A DNA stretch of 64,000 nt from Methanobacterium sp. UBA44. GTDB taxonomy: Archaea > Methanobacteriota > Methanobacteria > Methanobacteriales > Methanobacteriaceae. The stretch spans positions 648,418 through 712,417 of the forward strand of contig DACV01000007.1 in the NCBI GenBank assembly GCA_002494885.1, written 5' to 3'. Position numbers and translations under genes: made by a program. The notes under the pieces were generated by a model, which did no database searches, was not told the DNA's origin, and saw nothing but the letters and a program-made list of their open reading frames with translations. Shown here one piece after another: positions 45,522 to 55,418 of this stretch (within the stretch, counting starts at the first letter, position 1; each line of letters begins with the position of its first letter).

Positions 45522-45662
45522 ATGAAAAAATACGTTATTATAGTTTTATTTTTAGCTCTTATTATGATAGCCTCTGGAAGTGTTGATAAAGACGATAATA
45601 ACCGGATTCATAAAAATAAAACATATTCGACAACCTATAAAGACCTAAAAATCAAGCATTAG
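45522..45662 (+). CDS. 46-residue secreted or membrane-anchored peptide
   Basis: The frame begins MKKYVIIVLFLALIMIASGS, a signal-like helix, and continues with a short Asp/Asn/Lys-rich tail. AGGG lies about 8 bases before the ATG. It sits between divergent genes, upstream of the phospholipase D-family gene. It is not recognised, but the basic-hydrophobic-polar plan argues for a real exported peptide. Confidence 0.45.
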   Translation: MKKYVIIVLFLALIMIASGSVDKDDNNRIHKNKTYSTTYKDLKIKH

Positions 45663-45730
45663 GATGCTAATTAAAATTCATAAGTATATTAAATTCTAAA
45701 TCAAATTTAATGGATAATTAGGCGGTATTA

Positions 45731-47992
45731 ATGAAATACAAATCATCTGGGCGTTTAATAGATAAAAATAAAAAGCCCATTCCTAATCTTGATGTTAAAT
45801 TATTAAATAGAAAGACTGGGTTTTTTTCAGGAAATGATGATTTAGGAAAATCAAAAACCAATATAAAAGGCGAATTTGAAATTGATTATTCCCAAAAAAT
45901 TAAACCAACATCTAATGAGGATAAAATAAGTATTAAGCTTGATATTTTAATTGGAGATGAAGTAATAATGTCCCTATCCAAAGAAAATATTGAAAATACA
46001 TTTGATTTTGGAGATATAGAAATAAATAAAGGTAATATTGGTATTAAAGGTAGGGTTATTGATGAAAAAGGAAATCCAGTACATGGAATAAGGGTTATGG
46101 CCGAAGATATTGATTTTGGAAAGATTAAATTAAACGCTTTAGATCTGGTTGAATCCAAGCTTCAATCAGTTAAAACATTAATAAAAAAAGATTCTCCATT
46201 AAAGATGCCCATTAAACAATTCCAAAAAGCTTCTGGAGCTTTATTTTCAATACACGACGATTTTCTGGGGAACGCAGTTACAGATGAAGATGGATATTAC
46301 TATATCATTTATCCGCCGAACAAATACAGGGAAATTATGGATAAAGACCCTGATATTAAAGTTGTTGTTCAAGATAAACTTGGTGTTTTCGATATTAAAG
46401 AAACCGAGATTTATAAAGATGTAACTGATACAATAAAAACCATTGATGATATTGTTATTAATCATGCCTGGATAGATGGATGGTTTATTACATTAGAAAA
46501 TAATTACCCTTCTCGTATTTCATATAATAACAGCTATGAAATCCTTATAGATAATGAAGATGTAATGAAAAAGATTGATGAAGTAATAGAGAATGCCAAA
46601 TCTTATATTTATTTGACTCAGTACGAATTTTATCCTGATTTTGTTCCAAAGTTTTTCTCATTGTATGATGGGTCTGATGAGTATGAAAGTGATGAAGTTC
46701 TAGTATCAAAGCTCTTAAAAGCTCAAAACAGAGGTGCAGATGTAAAAATCATAATCAATGAAAATACCATCGTTCCAGATAGTTTTGATGAAATAAATGA
46801 CTATTTCAAGGATACGGAAGTTGATGTAAGAAGATTCTGGGCAAAGGGACCCTATGCAATGCATGCTAAAGTGATGGTTGTTGATGGTAAAGAAGGATTT
46901 ATTATTGGATCGCCATTTAATCAAGCCTATTGGGATACTAATAAACATTTTATCAACGAAAAACGCCGTTTAAACAAAAATGAGGGCCCTGTTCACGATC
47001 TTTCCATATATTTAAAGGGAAATGTAATCTTACACCTCGAGGAATTCTTTGTAGAGCTCTGGAATTATCTTTCAGATGAAAACTTCGATGGAAAAGATAA
47101 AATTTTAAAAGAAATTACTTTAAATAGTGATAATTCGCCATTAAATATTGTAAATCAAGTTTCTACCGAATTAAACCCTTTAAAATCATATAATGAACCT
47201 ATACAGATTGTAAGGTCAATTACCCCCAATACGATCAGTAAAAAAGGAGAAAAGGGAGTTCTGGAAGCATATCGCCGTGCAATTACCAATGCAAAAGATT
47301 ATATTTACCTTGAAAATCAGTATTTCACCAATAAATATATTATCAACGCTTTAAAACAGGCGCTTGAAACAAATCCAGATTTACAGTTAATAATGCTAAT
47401 TAATGAGATTCCAGATGTTCCAACCTACAGAAACTGGCAGCATTACGGCTTTGGATTAATAGGATTAGACCTTAAAAAGCTCTTAATTGAACATCCAAAT
47501 ATTGGAGTATTCGCCAAATGGTCTGGTGATTTTAAAAGTGGAAAGAATAAATTAAGGCACTGTTATATCCACAGTAAGCTAGCCATAGTTGATGATGTCT
47601 GGGCCACATTAGGCACTTCCAATTTAGATGGATCATCCCTCAGTGCTGCAGAAGAGTTTGGAACCCCTGATAGCTCCATAAATTACCGTAATATGGAAAT
47701 GAATGCCATATTTTCTGATTTCGACCAGCCTGCAAAAGAAACTTTAAAAAGATTCAAGGAAGTAATCTGGGGCGAACATCTAGGAATGGATTTAACAGGA
47801 TTTTCACGGCCAGAAGGAGGATGGCTGGATCTCTGGAAGGATGTGGCTTATGAAAATATCAGAGGATTAGAAAGAGAAGAAATTTCCCTTTATGGAGGCA
47901 TATTACCATACAGTCCTGAAAGAAACATAAAAGAGCAAATTGAAGACATGGTAGAGCGGTACAGAAGAATAAAGGGAAGATTTAATCTATGA
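45731..47992 (+). CDS. phospholipase D-family protein with N-terminal Ig-like repeats
   Basis: 753 residues. Two carboxypeptidase-regulatory-like beta domains come first (about residues 1-95, SGRLIDKNKKPIPNLDVKL; and 98-245, KGRVIDEKGNPVHGIRVMAED). The catalytic region has two HKD motifs: HAKVMVVDGKEGFIIGSPFN with His at about 378, and HSKLAIVDDVWATLGTSNLD with His at about 614. Such enzymes hydrolyse or exchange phosphodiesters, usually phospholipids, by a two-His mechanism. No signal peptide is visible, so it should act inside the cell unless exported by another route. It could be a lipid remodelling enzyme or a transphosphatidylase. Confidence 0.88.
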   Translation: MKYKSSGRLIDKNKKPIPNLDVKLLNRKTGFFSGNDDLGKSKTNIKGEFEIDYSQKIKPTSNEDKISIKLDILIGDEVIMSLSKENIENTFDFGDIEINKGNIGIKGRVIDEKGNPVHGIRVMAEDIDFGKIKLNALDLVESKLQSVKTLIKKDSPLKMPIKQFQKASGALFSIHDDFLGNAVTDEDGYYYIIYPPNKYREIMDKDPDIKVVVQDKLGVFDIKETEIYKDVTDTIKTIDDIVINHAWIDGWFITLENNYPSRISYNNSYEILIDNEDVMKKIDEVIENAKSYIYLTQYEFYPDFVPKFFSLYDGSDEYESDEVLVSKLLKAQNRGADVKIIINENTIVPDSFDEINDYFKDTEVDVRRFWAKGPYAMHAKVMVVDGKEGFIIGSPFNQAYWDTNKHFINEKRRLNKNEGPVHDLSIYLKGNVILHLEEFFVELWNYLSDENFDGKDKILKEITLNSDNSPLNIVNQVSTELNPLKSYNEPIQIVRSITPNTISKKGEKGVLEAYRRAITNAKDYIYLENQYFTNKYIINALKQALETNPDLQLIMLINEIPDVPTYRNWQHYGFGLIGLDLKKLLIEHPNIGVFAKWSGDFKSGKNKLRHCYIHSKLAIVDDVWATLGTSNLDGSSLSAAEEFGTPDSSINYRNMEMNAIFSDFDQPAKETLKRFKEVIWGEHLGMDLTGFSRPEGGWLDLWKDVAYENIRGLEREEISLYGGILPYSPERNIKEQIEDMVERYRRIKGRFNL

Positions 47993-48089
47993 AACTTAAA
48001 GAGTAACTTCTTTTCGGATCATAAAATCTAATAGATATTAAATAAATATTTAAATAAATGGTTTCATCTTATTTTAAAAAGGTGTTAAA

Positions 48090-49382
48090 TTGATTGATTT
48101 ATGCTTAAAAAACTGCAATCTTGTTCCTGAAAAGGATGGATGTTCCATAGGAATTGATAACGGGAAAATAGTTTCCATAACTAAAATACCCCCAAAAAGT
48201 GAAAAAGTAATTGATATTAAAGGAAAGCCAGTTTTACCTGGTTTAATTGATTCACATGTTCATTTCAGGGACCCAGGGCTTACTTACAAAGAAGATTTTA
48301 AAACTGGAAGTCATGCGGCCGCAAATGGTGGATTCACCACAGTAATGGACATGCCCAATACAATACCTCCAACTGTGACAAAAAAAGCATTCTTAGAAAA
48401 AATTAAGATTGCTGGAAAAAAGAGCATCGTAGATTTTGCACTTCATGCTGGTGTTAATGATTTAGATCAGATAAGGCCAATTGCAAAGCTAAAGCCTGCA
48501 TCTTTCAAAATTTTTATGGATCTTGTTGATAACAGCTTTTTAATGGAAGTTTTTGAAGAAATTTCGAAATTATCTCAAAAATATACTATTTCCGTTCATG
48601 CAGAGGATAAAAATATCACTAATTACTGCACTGAACATGAAAAAAGCGGATCAAATTTAAATCCCATAATATATGCTAAGGCACGTCCCCCAATTTCAGA
48701 AGTTGTTGCATTATCTGCGGCAATTGCTCTTTCCAGATTTTATAATCAAAAAATCCATATATGCCACGTAAGTACAAAAAATTCCATTGAATTGATAGAT
48801 ATTGTTAAAAATAAAGGAGATCAAATAACATCTGAAATTACTCCACATCACATGTTTCTGGATGATTCCTATCTTGATAAATACGGTAATTTTGTAAAAA
48901 CAAATCCTCCTCTTAGAGATAATGAGAATAAACTGGATATTTCCCATCTAAAAAGCATAGATGTTATTGGAACTGACCATGCACCCCATACGTTAGAAGA
49001 AAAGGAGAAAAATGTATGGGAAGCACCGCCTGGAATCCCAAGTCTCGAAACAACTCTTCCTATGCTTTTAAATGAAATAAATAAAGACAAAATGAGTTTT
49101 GGAGATATAAAACGACTTTTATGTGAAAATCCTGCTAGAATATTCAATCTCAAAAACAAAGGAAGAATAGCTGAGGGAATGGATGCAGACTTTGTAATTA
49201 TAGATATAAAAAAAGAATACGTCATTAATCCTGATGATTTTAAGACTAAGGCCAAATACTCCCCATTTGAAGGTTTTAATGTTAAAGGAATGCCTGTTAT
49301 GACGATTGTGAGGGGAAATATTGTTATGGACGAAGGAGAAGTGTTTGAAAATAAAGGTAAATTTGTTTATGAAGAAACCTAA
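48090..49382 (+). CDS. pyrC: dihydroorotase
   Basis: 430 residues. The amidohydrolase barrel has DSHVHFRDPG (metal-binding HxH), a Lys region SFKIFMDLVD, metal His residues in SVHAEDK and ICHVSTKN, and the catalytic Asp in GTDHAPHTLEEK. It closes carbamoyl-aspartate to dihydroorotate in pyrimidine synthesis. It starts with TTG, preceded by AAAAGGTG 5 bases upstream. An allantoinase is unlikely given the organism. Confidence 0.93.
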   Translation: MIDLCLKNCNLVPEKDGCSIGIDNGKIVSITKIPPKSEKVIDIKGKPVLPGLIDSHVHFRDPGLTYKEDFKTGSHAAANGGFTTVMDMPNTIPPTVTKKAFLEKIKIAGKKSIVDFALHAGVNDLDQIRPIAKLKPASFKIFMDLVDNSFLMEVFEEISKLSQKYTISVHAEDKNITNYCTEHEKSGSNLNPIIYAKARPPISEVVALSAAIALSRFYNQKIHICHVSTKNSIELIDIVKNKGDQITSEITPHHMFLDDSYLDKYGNFVKTNPPLRDNENKLDISHLKSIDVIGTDHAPHTLEEKEKNVWEAPPGIPSLETTLPMLLNEINKDKMSFGDIKRLLCENPARIFNLKNKGRIAEGMDADFVIIDIKKEYVINPDDFKTKAKYSPFEGFNVKGMPVMTIVRGNIVMDEGEVFENKGKFVYEET

Positions 49383-49408
49383 ATATTATTAAAAGTAGAG
49401 GCGATAAA

Positions 49409-49588
49409 ATGTGCGAATCAACAGTTTATTCAACAGATGGCGACATGATTATGGAAGATGTTTTATCCATTAAAATTAATGGCAATAATATAGAACTAAT
49501 AGACATATTAGGTCAACGAAAAGAACTGAATGGTACAATAGTTGAGATTGATCTGGATAAGCATGGAATTTATATTAAACTGAATTAA
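49409..49588 (+). CDS. CooT-family small nickel-binding protein
   Basis: 59 residues. It begins MCESTVYSTDGDMIMEDV and ends GTIVEIDLDKHGIYIKLN, the layout of the CooT family: an N-terminal Met-Cys dipeptide, where the Cys binds Ni(II) at the dimer interface, and a small beta-barrel. GAGGCGAT lies 3 bases before the ATG. It is 26 bases downstream of pyrC and may be co-transcribed. In bacteria CooT assists CO dehydrogenase maturation; in a methanogen with Ni enzymes it could serve nickel handling in general. Confidence 0.75.
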   Translation: MCESTVYSTDGDMIMEDVLSIKINGNNIELIDILGQRKELNGTIVEIDLDKHGIYIKLN

Positions 49589-50104
49589 TAAGATTCCATT
49601 TAATTTATTTTAGCTAATAGTAAATTATAATAGATTTAATAGTTTATTCTAATTTAAAAGAAATATTTACAATTATTCACATTTTCAATATTATTTATAT
49701 TCATAATATCATTTTTTTTCACAAAAAATTTAATTTGATATTTTGTAATATAGCAATCAGTCTTATGAGACCTACATTTCAAGTGTATTAATTTAATAAA
49801 AGTCACATTTTAAAAAAGAACGTTAATAACCTTTATTACAATATTAACTTATTAAGAATAGTTTTTTTTTAAATAAATATTTCCAGATATTAAAATTTAT
49901 AGAAAATAATTTATTTAAAGTTCAATAGTTAAAAAAAATAAAAGATCCCTCAAACACAAAGCATTCGAAAATCTATGATTTTCGATGCGCCAAAATTGAA
50001 AATTTTGACAGTGTTTGGGGCCCAGAAAACAACGTTTCCTAGGGCGCCGAAAATTCTGAGAGAATTTTCGAGCGTTTGGTGGAAAATCCACCTTAAAAAT
50101 TAAT
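49589..50104. other. intergenic region between convergent genes, with multi-hairpin element
   Basis: The first 340 bases are AT-rich with long A and T runs and no recognisable gene; they probably hold terminators for the convergent pyrC/cooT and mvh transcripts. The last 160 bases are the third copy of the hairpin element, listed separately. Confidence 0.6.
49931..50092 (-). repeat. multi-hairpin palindromic element, copy 3
   Basis: It lies immediately downstream of mvhB. Inverted repeats are GGTGGA/TCCACC at 50078-50092, CGAAAATTCT/AGAATTTTCG at 50048-50070, GAAAAC/GTTTCC (one mismatch) near 50024-50038, CAAAATT/AATTTTG at 49991-50007 and CGAAAATC/GATTTTCG at 49966-49984. The last has an extra outer stem GCAT/ATGC. 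The arms CAAACAC (49951) and GTGTTTG (50011) can enclose two of these. Read on the minus strand it shares AAATCATAGATTT with copy 1 and GAGGG near its end, and it finishes in a T-run at 49946-49931 that would serve as a terminator for mvh. Confidence 0.8.
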
Positions 50105-51304
50105 TTATTTTAGAGATAATGCATCGTTTGGACAGAACTCAATACACTTGTCGCAGAGTACACAGTATCCTTTGATTGGTACTTTTGCACCTTCTTCAAG
50201 TGTCAGCATATCATATGGACATACTTCAATACAGTCCCCACATTCATCACATAATGCTGGGCTGAATTCTATTCTGTCTCTTTTTACGATTTCGCCGTTG
50301 ATCTCTTTGTCGATCTCTGTTACTCTTAGTGCGCCTGTAGGACAAATTGAAGCACATGCTCCACATCTTGTACACATTGAGTATGACTCACCAGGTACAA
50401 CTTTTATGGCTTCAGTAGGGCATACTGTAGCACATCCGCCGTCCAGGATACAGACTTCTTCGTCTCGGACAAGTCCAATTTCAGCTGCTGGTGTTGCAGG
50501 TCCAAGTTCGACTTCAAGGTTTATGGCTTCAACAGGACACATGTTTACACAAAGTCCGCATGCTGCACAGACATCTGGAAGTTCCACAGAAAGATCTGCT
50601 GCCTTAGACTTAATAAAGTCTCCAGGACATGCTTCAACACAAACATTACATCCAATACAGGTATCTTCATCGAGATTGAATGCAATGATGTCTTTTGATC
50701 TTTTAACTGGTTCTTTGCCAGATATGTATACTGCGTTCCATGGACATGTTTGCGAACATACTCCGCACTTTATACATGCTTCTTCATCGATTTCAATTGG
50801 TTCACCATATTCAGAAAGTGTAATAGCATCTACTGGACATTCTTCCACACACATTCCACAACCAGTACAATCTATAATGGCTATAGGGCCTGTAATGTCC
50901 TTTTCAATTATTTTAGGCTCTTTAACACCTTCTATACCTATAACGTCGACTGGGCATACATCTACGCACTTCTGACACATTACACAGAATCCCTGTAATG
51001 GCACAGTTTGCACTTTTCCTTCTTCCAGTTTTAAGACGTCTGGAGGACAAACCTCTACGCAGTCCCCACACTCATCACATAATGAAGGATTGAACACTAT
51101 GCGAGTCTGTGTAGTGCCTGATTCGTCCAATGTCATTTCTTCTGCTTTTAATGCACCGGTTGGACAAGTTGCCACACATTTTGGTTCACCAGCACATAAA
51201 TCGCAGTAAATAACATCCTCAGGTGATACTGCAATCGCTGCTGTCGGACATGTGCCTTCGCAAGCTCCGCATCTAATGCAGCCTTCTTTATTAACTACTA
51301 TCAT
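50105..51304 (-). CDS. mvhB: polyferredoxin of the F420-non-reducing hydrogenase
   Basis: 399 residues with twelve Cys clusters of the CxxCxxCxxxCP type in six tandem ferredoxin repeats, the expected 12 [4Fe-4S] form. Two clusters are altered in spacing: CDLCAGEPKCVATCP and CILDGGCATVCP. It is thought to relay electrons for the MvhADG hydrogenase, though its precise role is not settled. It is the last gene of mvhDGAB; the hairpin element follows its stop. The high Cys and Asp content and balanced codon use suggest strong expression. Confidence 0.95.
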   Translation of the reverse strand: MIVVNKEGCIRCGACEGTCPTAAIAVSPEDVIYCDLCAGEPKCVATCPTGALKAEEMTLDESGTTQTRIVFNPSLCDECGDCVEVCPPDVLKLEEGKVQTVPLQGFCVMCQKCVDVCPVDVIGIEGVKEPKIIEKDITGPIAIIDCTGCGMCVEECPVDAITLSEYGEPIEIDEEACIKCGVCSQTCPWNAVYISGKEPVKRSKDIIAFNLDEDTCIGCNVCVEACPGDFIKSKAADLSVELPDVCAACGLCVNMCPVEAINLEVELGPATPAAEIGLVRDEEVCILDGGCATVCPTEAIKVVPGESYSMCTRCGACASICPTGALRVTEIDKEINGEIVKRDRIEFSPALCDECGDCIEVCPYDMLTLEEGAKVPIKGYCVLCDKCIEFCPNDALSLK

Positions 51305-51377
51305 TTTTTTTTCCTCACCTTAATGTCTTTGTTAAATTACTGAATGTCTTTGTTAACTACTATTATCTTTTCCACAT

Positions 51378-52796
<1,419 letters not shown>

Positions 52797-52824
52797 AATA
52801 ATCCTCCTATTTATCTTTTAGGAA

Positions 52825-53784
52825 TTATTTGCCAGCTTTAGCTGCTTCTCCTCTTTCGCCTTTTCTTAATTTCATAGGTACTAATGAAGCCGGAAGTGTA
52901 AATGTGTAGAAAGTACCGACTACATCATCCAGTTGTTCAGCAACTGTTTCTGGATCAACAGTCTTATCATGTTCAACTCCAAAGTCAGATCCAATCGCAC
53001 TTATCATTTTTGCTCCCTGATCTTCAACTTTAGAGGTTGGTCCGTAACATCCTCTACATGGCACGGCTATGCTTGGGCACTCTGCTCCACAGAGTGACAT
53101 TGTTGCTGGACCCATACATACCAGTCCCTGAGTTACTAAACATATATCTTCTTCTGGTTTTCCTAATTCAAATTGTCTTTTTATTTCGTCCATAGCCATT
53201 CCTTCTGGCGGCTTTTCTCTTGGACAAACTTCACAGAGGTTTGTTGTTGGTAATTCAATTGGTTTCCCTGTAAGTAATGCTAAAATAGCTTCTGCTACAA
53301 CATCTGATCTTGGCGGACATCCAGGTATGTTTAAATCTACATCTATAACTTCTCCAAGGGGTCTTACCCTACTTTCAAAGGTTGGTACTTCTTCATTTGG
53401 AATAATACCTTCAGGGTTTACGTTACTTGGGCAGTTTATATATGCTTCCTGTAAGAGTTCCTCGTTGGCACATAAGTTTCCAAGTCCAGGGATACCACCA
53501 TATACTGCACATGTACCATATGCAATGACTAAACCGGCTTTTTCTCTGATTTTCTCTGCCATTTCATGGTTTTCATCGTTTCTGATTCCACCTTCGACGA
53601 TAGCAACGTCTACTTCCGGAATTTCATCGTATTTAACGTCCATTAAAACAGGGCTGTGTTCAAAGTCTGCAAGTTCCATTACATCAATAAGTGCTTCGTG
53701 TATATCTGCAATGGATAAGTGACAACCTGAACATCCTGAGAGCCATGTTGTTAATATTTTGGCTTTTTGACCTTCTTCTGCCAT
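52825..53784 (-). CDS. mvhG: F420-non-reducing [NiFe] hydrogenase, small subunit
   Basis: 319 residues. The proximal cluster ligands start in WLSGCSGCHLS and continue with YGTCAVYGG and NIPGCPPRSD; further Cys groups (NLCEVCPREKP, GLVCMGPATMSLCGAECP, CRGCYGP) hold the other Fe-S clusters. It passes electrons from MvhA to MvhD. There is no twin-arginine signal, in line with a cytoplasmic enzyme. It starts 2 bases after the mvhD stop, with GGAGG inside the mvhD end. Confidence 0.95.
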   Translation of the reverse strand: MAEEGQKAKILTTWLSGCSGCHLSIADIHEALIDVMELADFEHSPVLMDVKYDEIPEVDVAIVEGGIRNDENHEMAEKIREKAGLVIAYGTCAVYGGIPGLGNLCANEELLQEAYINCPSNVNPEGIIPNEEVPTFESRVRPLGEVIDVDLNIPGCPPRSDVVAEAILALLTGKPIELPTTNLCEVCPREKPPEGMAMDEIKRQFELGKPEEDICLVTQGLVCMGPATMSLCGAECPSIAVPCRGCYGPTSKVEDQGAKMISAIGSDFGVEHDKTVDPETVAEQLDDVVGTFYTFTLPASLVPMKLRKGERGEAAKAGK

Positions 53785-53786
53785 TT

Positions 53787-54227
53787 TTATGCCTCCGCTT
53801 CTTCGACTTCTGCTAATTGTGCTTTGAGTGGTGATGGTCCGAGATTTTTAATACGATCTACCATCATTTTGACTGTTTCTGCAAATTTTTCTCCTTCTGA
53901 TGCGGAGATCCAGTCGTGGTATACTCTTTCTCTTCCTATTCCAAGATCTTCTACAAGTTTGTAAATCAATCTCATTCTTCTGTCTAATTTGTAGTTTCCT
54001 GCATCGTAGTGGCAGTCCCCGTGGTGACATCCTGCAACAATGACGCCGTCAGCTCCTTCTTTGAATGCCTTTAGAACAAATTGTGGTTCTATACGTCCTG
54101 AACACATTACTCTTATTACACGTATGTTCGGAGGATATTGCATCCTTGCAGTACCTGCTGTGTCTGCTCCACCGTAGGAACACCAGTTACAACAAAACAT
54201 AACGATTTTTATATCATCCTCAGCCAT
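53787..54227 (-). CDS. mvhD: F420-non-reducing hydrogenase, iron-sulfur subunit D
   Basis: About 146 residues. The motif IVMFCCNWCSYGGADTAG and the later Cys in VMCSGRIEP and VAGCHHGDCHYDAGN fit MvhD, a [2Fe-2S] protein that links the hydrogenase to HdrA. The ATG at 54227 has AGGAGG 8 bases upstream; the open frame to 54272 crosses that site and the promoter palindromes, so it is not the start. It is the first gene of mvhDGAB. Confidence 0.95.
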   Translation of the reverse strand: MAEDDIKIVMFCCNWCSYGGADTAGTARMQYPPNIRVIRVMCSGRIEPQFVLKAFKEGADGVIVAGCHHGDCHYDAGNYKLDRRMRLIYKLVEDLGIGRERVYHDWISASEGEKFAETVKMMVDRIKNLGPSPLKAQLAEVEEAEA

Positions 54228-54251
54228 TAGAGTTTCCTCCTTGCGTTTTCC

Positions 54252-54291
54252 ATGTACTATATTAATGTACAATATTGTGTACTATGTACAC
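54252..54291 (-). promoter_or_regulatory. candidate operator of the mvh operon
   Basis: A perfect inverted repeat GTGTAC-TAT-GTACAC lies at 54277-54291, and further ATGTAC units lie at 54252-54257 and 54265-54270. The block is 25-64 bases upstream of the mvhD start codon. TATA-like sequences lie at about 54310-54320 and 54345-54360 on the minus strand. If the nearer one is used, the repeats cover the transcription start, where a repressor would bind. Confidence 0.45.
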
Positions 54292-54548
54292 TTATTATAA
54301 TTTAAAACCAATTAATATAAAGGTTATTTATAAATCTAATTCGAAAAGTTTATATATAATAAACCTATTTTTACCCTTCTAAATGCGCCGTTTTAGCCAT
54401 TTATTTAAAATATAAAATCATTTAAATCTTTTTAAAGTTATTTTAAGCCCATAAAACACCAGAATATATCATTGGACTTCATTTATGAATCTAATTTTTT
54501 GCATTATAAAAAATAATTTAAAATCCTTAACTATCTAATTTTTAATAT

Positions 54549-54564
54549 TTTAACAATTGTTAAA
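54549..54564 (+). promoter_or_regulatory. 16-base perfect palindrome upstream of sufCB
   Basis: TTTAACAATTGTTAAA is a perfect palindrome about 78 bases before the sufC start, next to the TATA-like AAATATATG. It is a candidate operator for Fe-S regulation of suf. In AT-rich DNA such a palindrome can also arise by chance. Confidence 0.35.
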
Positions 54565-54641
54565 TATATGAAGTATTATAAATAAAATAAATAACAAAAA
54601 CATGAATTTAAGAAAAAAGAAAAATTAAATTTATATTAAAA

Positions 54642-55418
54642 ATGGTGGTGGTAAAACTGCTACTTGAAATAAATGATCTGGCTGTTGAAGTAAATGGAAG
54701 AGAAATTTTAAGCAATATAAATTTGAATATAGGCAAAGGAGAAACCCACGTACTTTTAGGTCCCAATGGGTCTGGTAAAAGCACTCTTTTTAATGCAATA
54801 CTTGGATTTCCAAAATACAAAGTAACAAAAGGAGAAATAATCTTTAAGGGTGAAGATATAACCAACTATACAACTACAGATCGTGTGAAAGCTGGTATTG
54901 GAGTTAGTTTTCAAAATCCACCCGCAATCCGTGGGGTAAAATTAAAAAGCATCCTCCAAATGGAAAGTATTGGTGGAATTCCAGAGGATGAAAAATTAAG
55001 TCCTGAAATGATGGATCTAGTCAGGAAACTTAAATTCGATGAAAGATTCCTGGAAAGAGATGTAAATCTAGGATTTTCAGGAGGAGAAGTAAAACGTTCT
55101 GAAATTCTACAACTTCGTGCACAGAAGCCAGACTTTATTATGTTTGATGAACCTGATTCAGGCGTGGATATTGAAAATGTAGAATTGCTTGCAGAAGAAA
55201 TCAATGTACTGCTGGATAAAAATAAAAAACCAGGTATGAGAGAAAAATCTGGCCTTTTAATAACTCATTTAGGCTATATTTTAAATTTCGTAAATGCAGA
55301 TACAGCAAATGTACTGATGGATGGTAAAATAGCCTGTTCAGGTAATCCTGCAGAAATAATGGAAGATATAAGAAAAGAAGGATTTAAGGGATGTGTTGAA
55401 TGTTGCAAAGTGCATTAG
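54642..55418 (+). CDS. sufC: Fe-S cluster assembly ATPase
   Basis: 258 residues. Walker A is GPNGSGKST, the signature is the SufC-specific LGFSGGEVKRSEILQL, Walker B is FIMFDEPDSGVD, and the switch His is in LLITHLGYI. SufC drives conformational change in the SufB scaffold. The first codons (ATG GTG GTG) contain a GGTGGTGG run that may act as ribosome binding site for a slightly later non-ATG start, so the exact N-terminus is uncertain. It overlaps sufB by 19 bases. Confidence 0.93.
   Translation: MVVVKLLLEINDLAVEVNGREILSNINLNIGKGETHVLLGPNGSGKSTLFNAILGFPKYKVTKGEIIFKGEDITNYTTTDRVKAGIGVSFQNPPAIRGVKLKSILQMESIGGIPEDEKLSPEMMDLVRKLKFDERFLERDVNLGFSGGEVKRSEILQLRAQKPDFIMFDEPDSGVDIENVELLAEEINVLLDKNKKPGMREKSGLLITHLGYILNFVNADTANVLMDGKIACSGNPAEIMEDIRKEGFKGCVECCKVH

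Noticed and set aside
50148..50975. 275-codon open frame opposite mvhB
   Set aside because: It is the antisense of a highly Cys-rich repeated protein; the composition (Ser/Thr/His-rich) and lack of a ribosome binding site mark it as a shadow.
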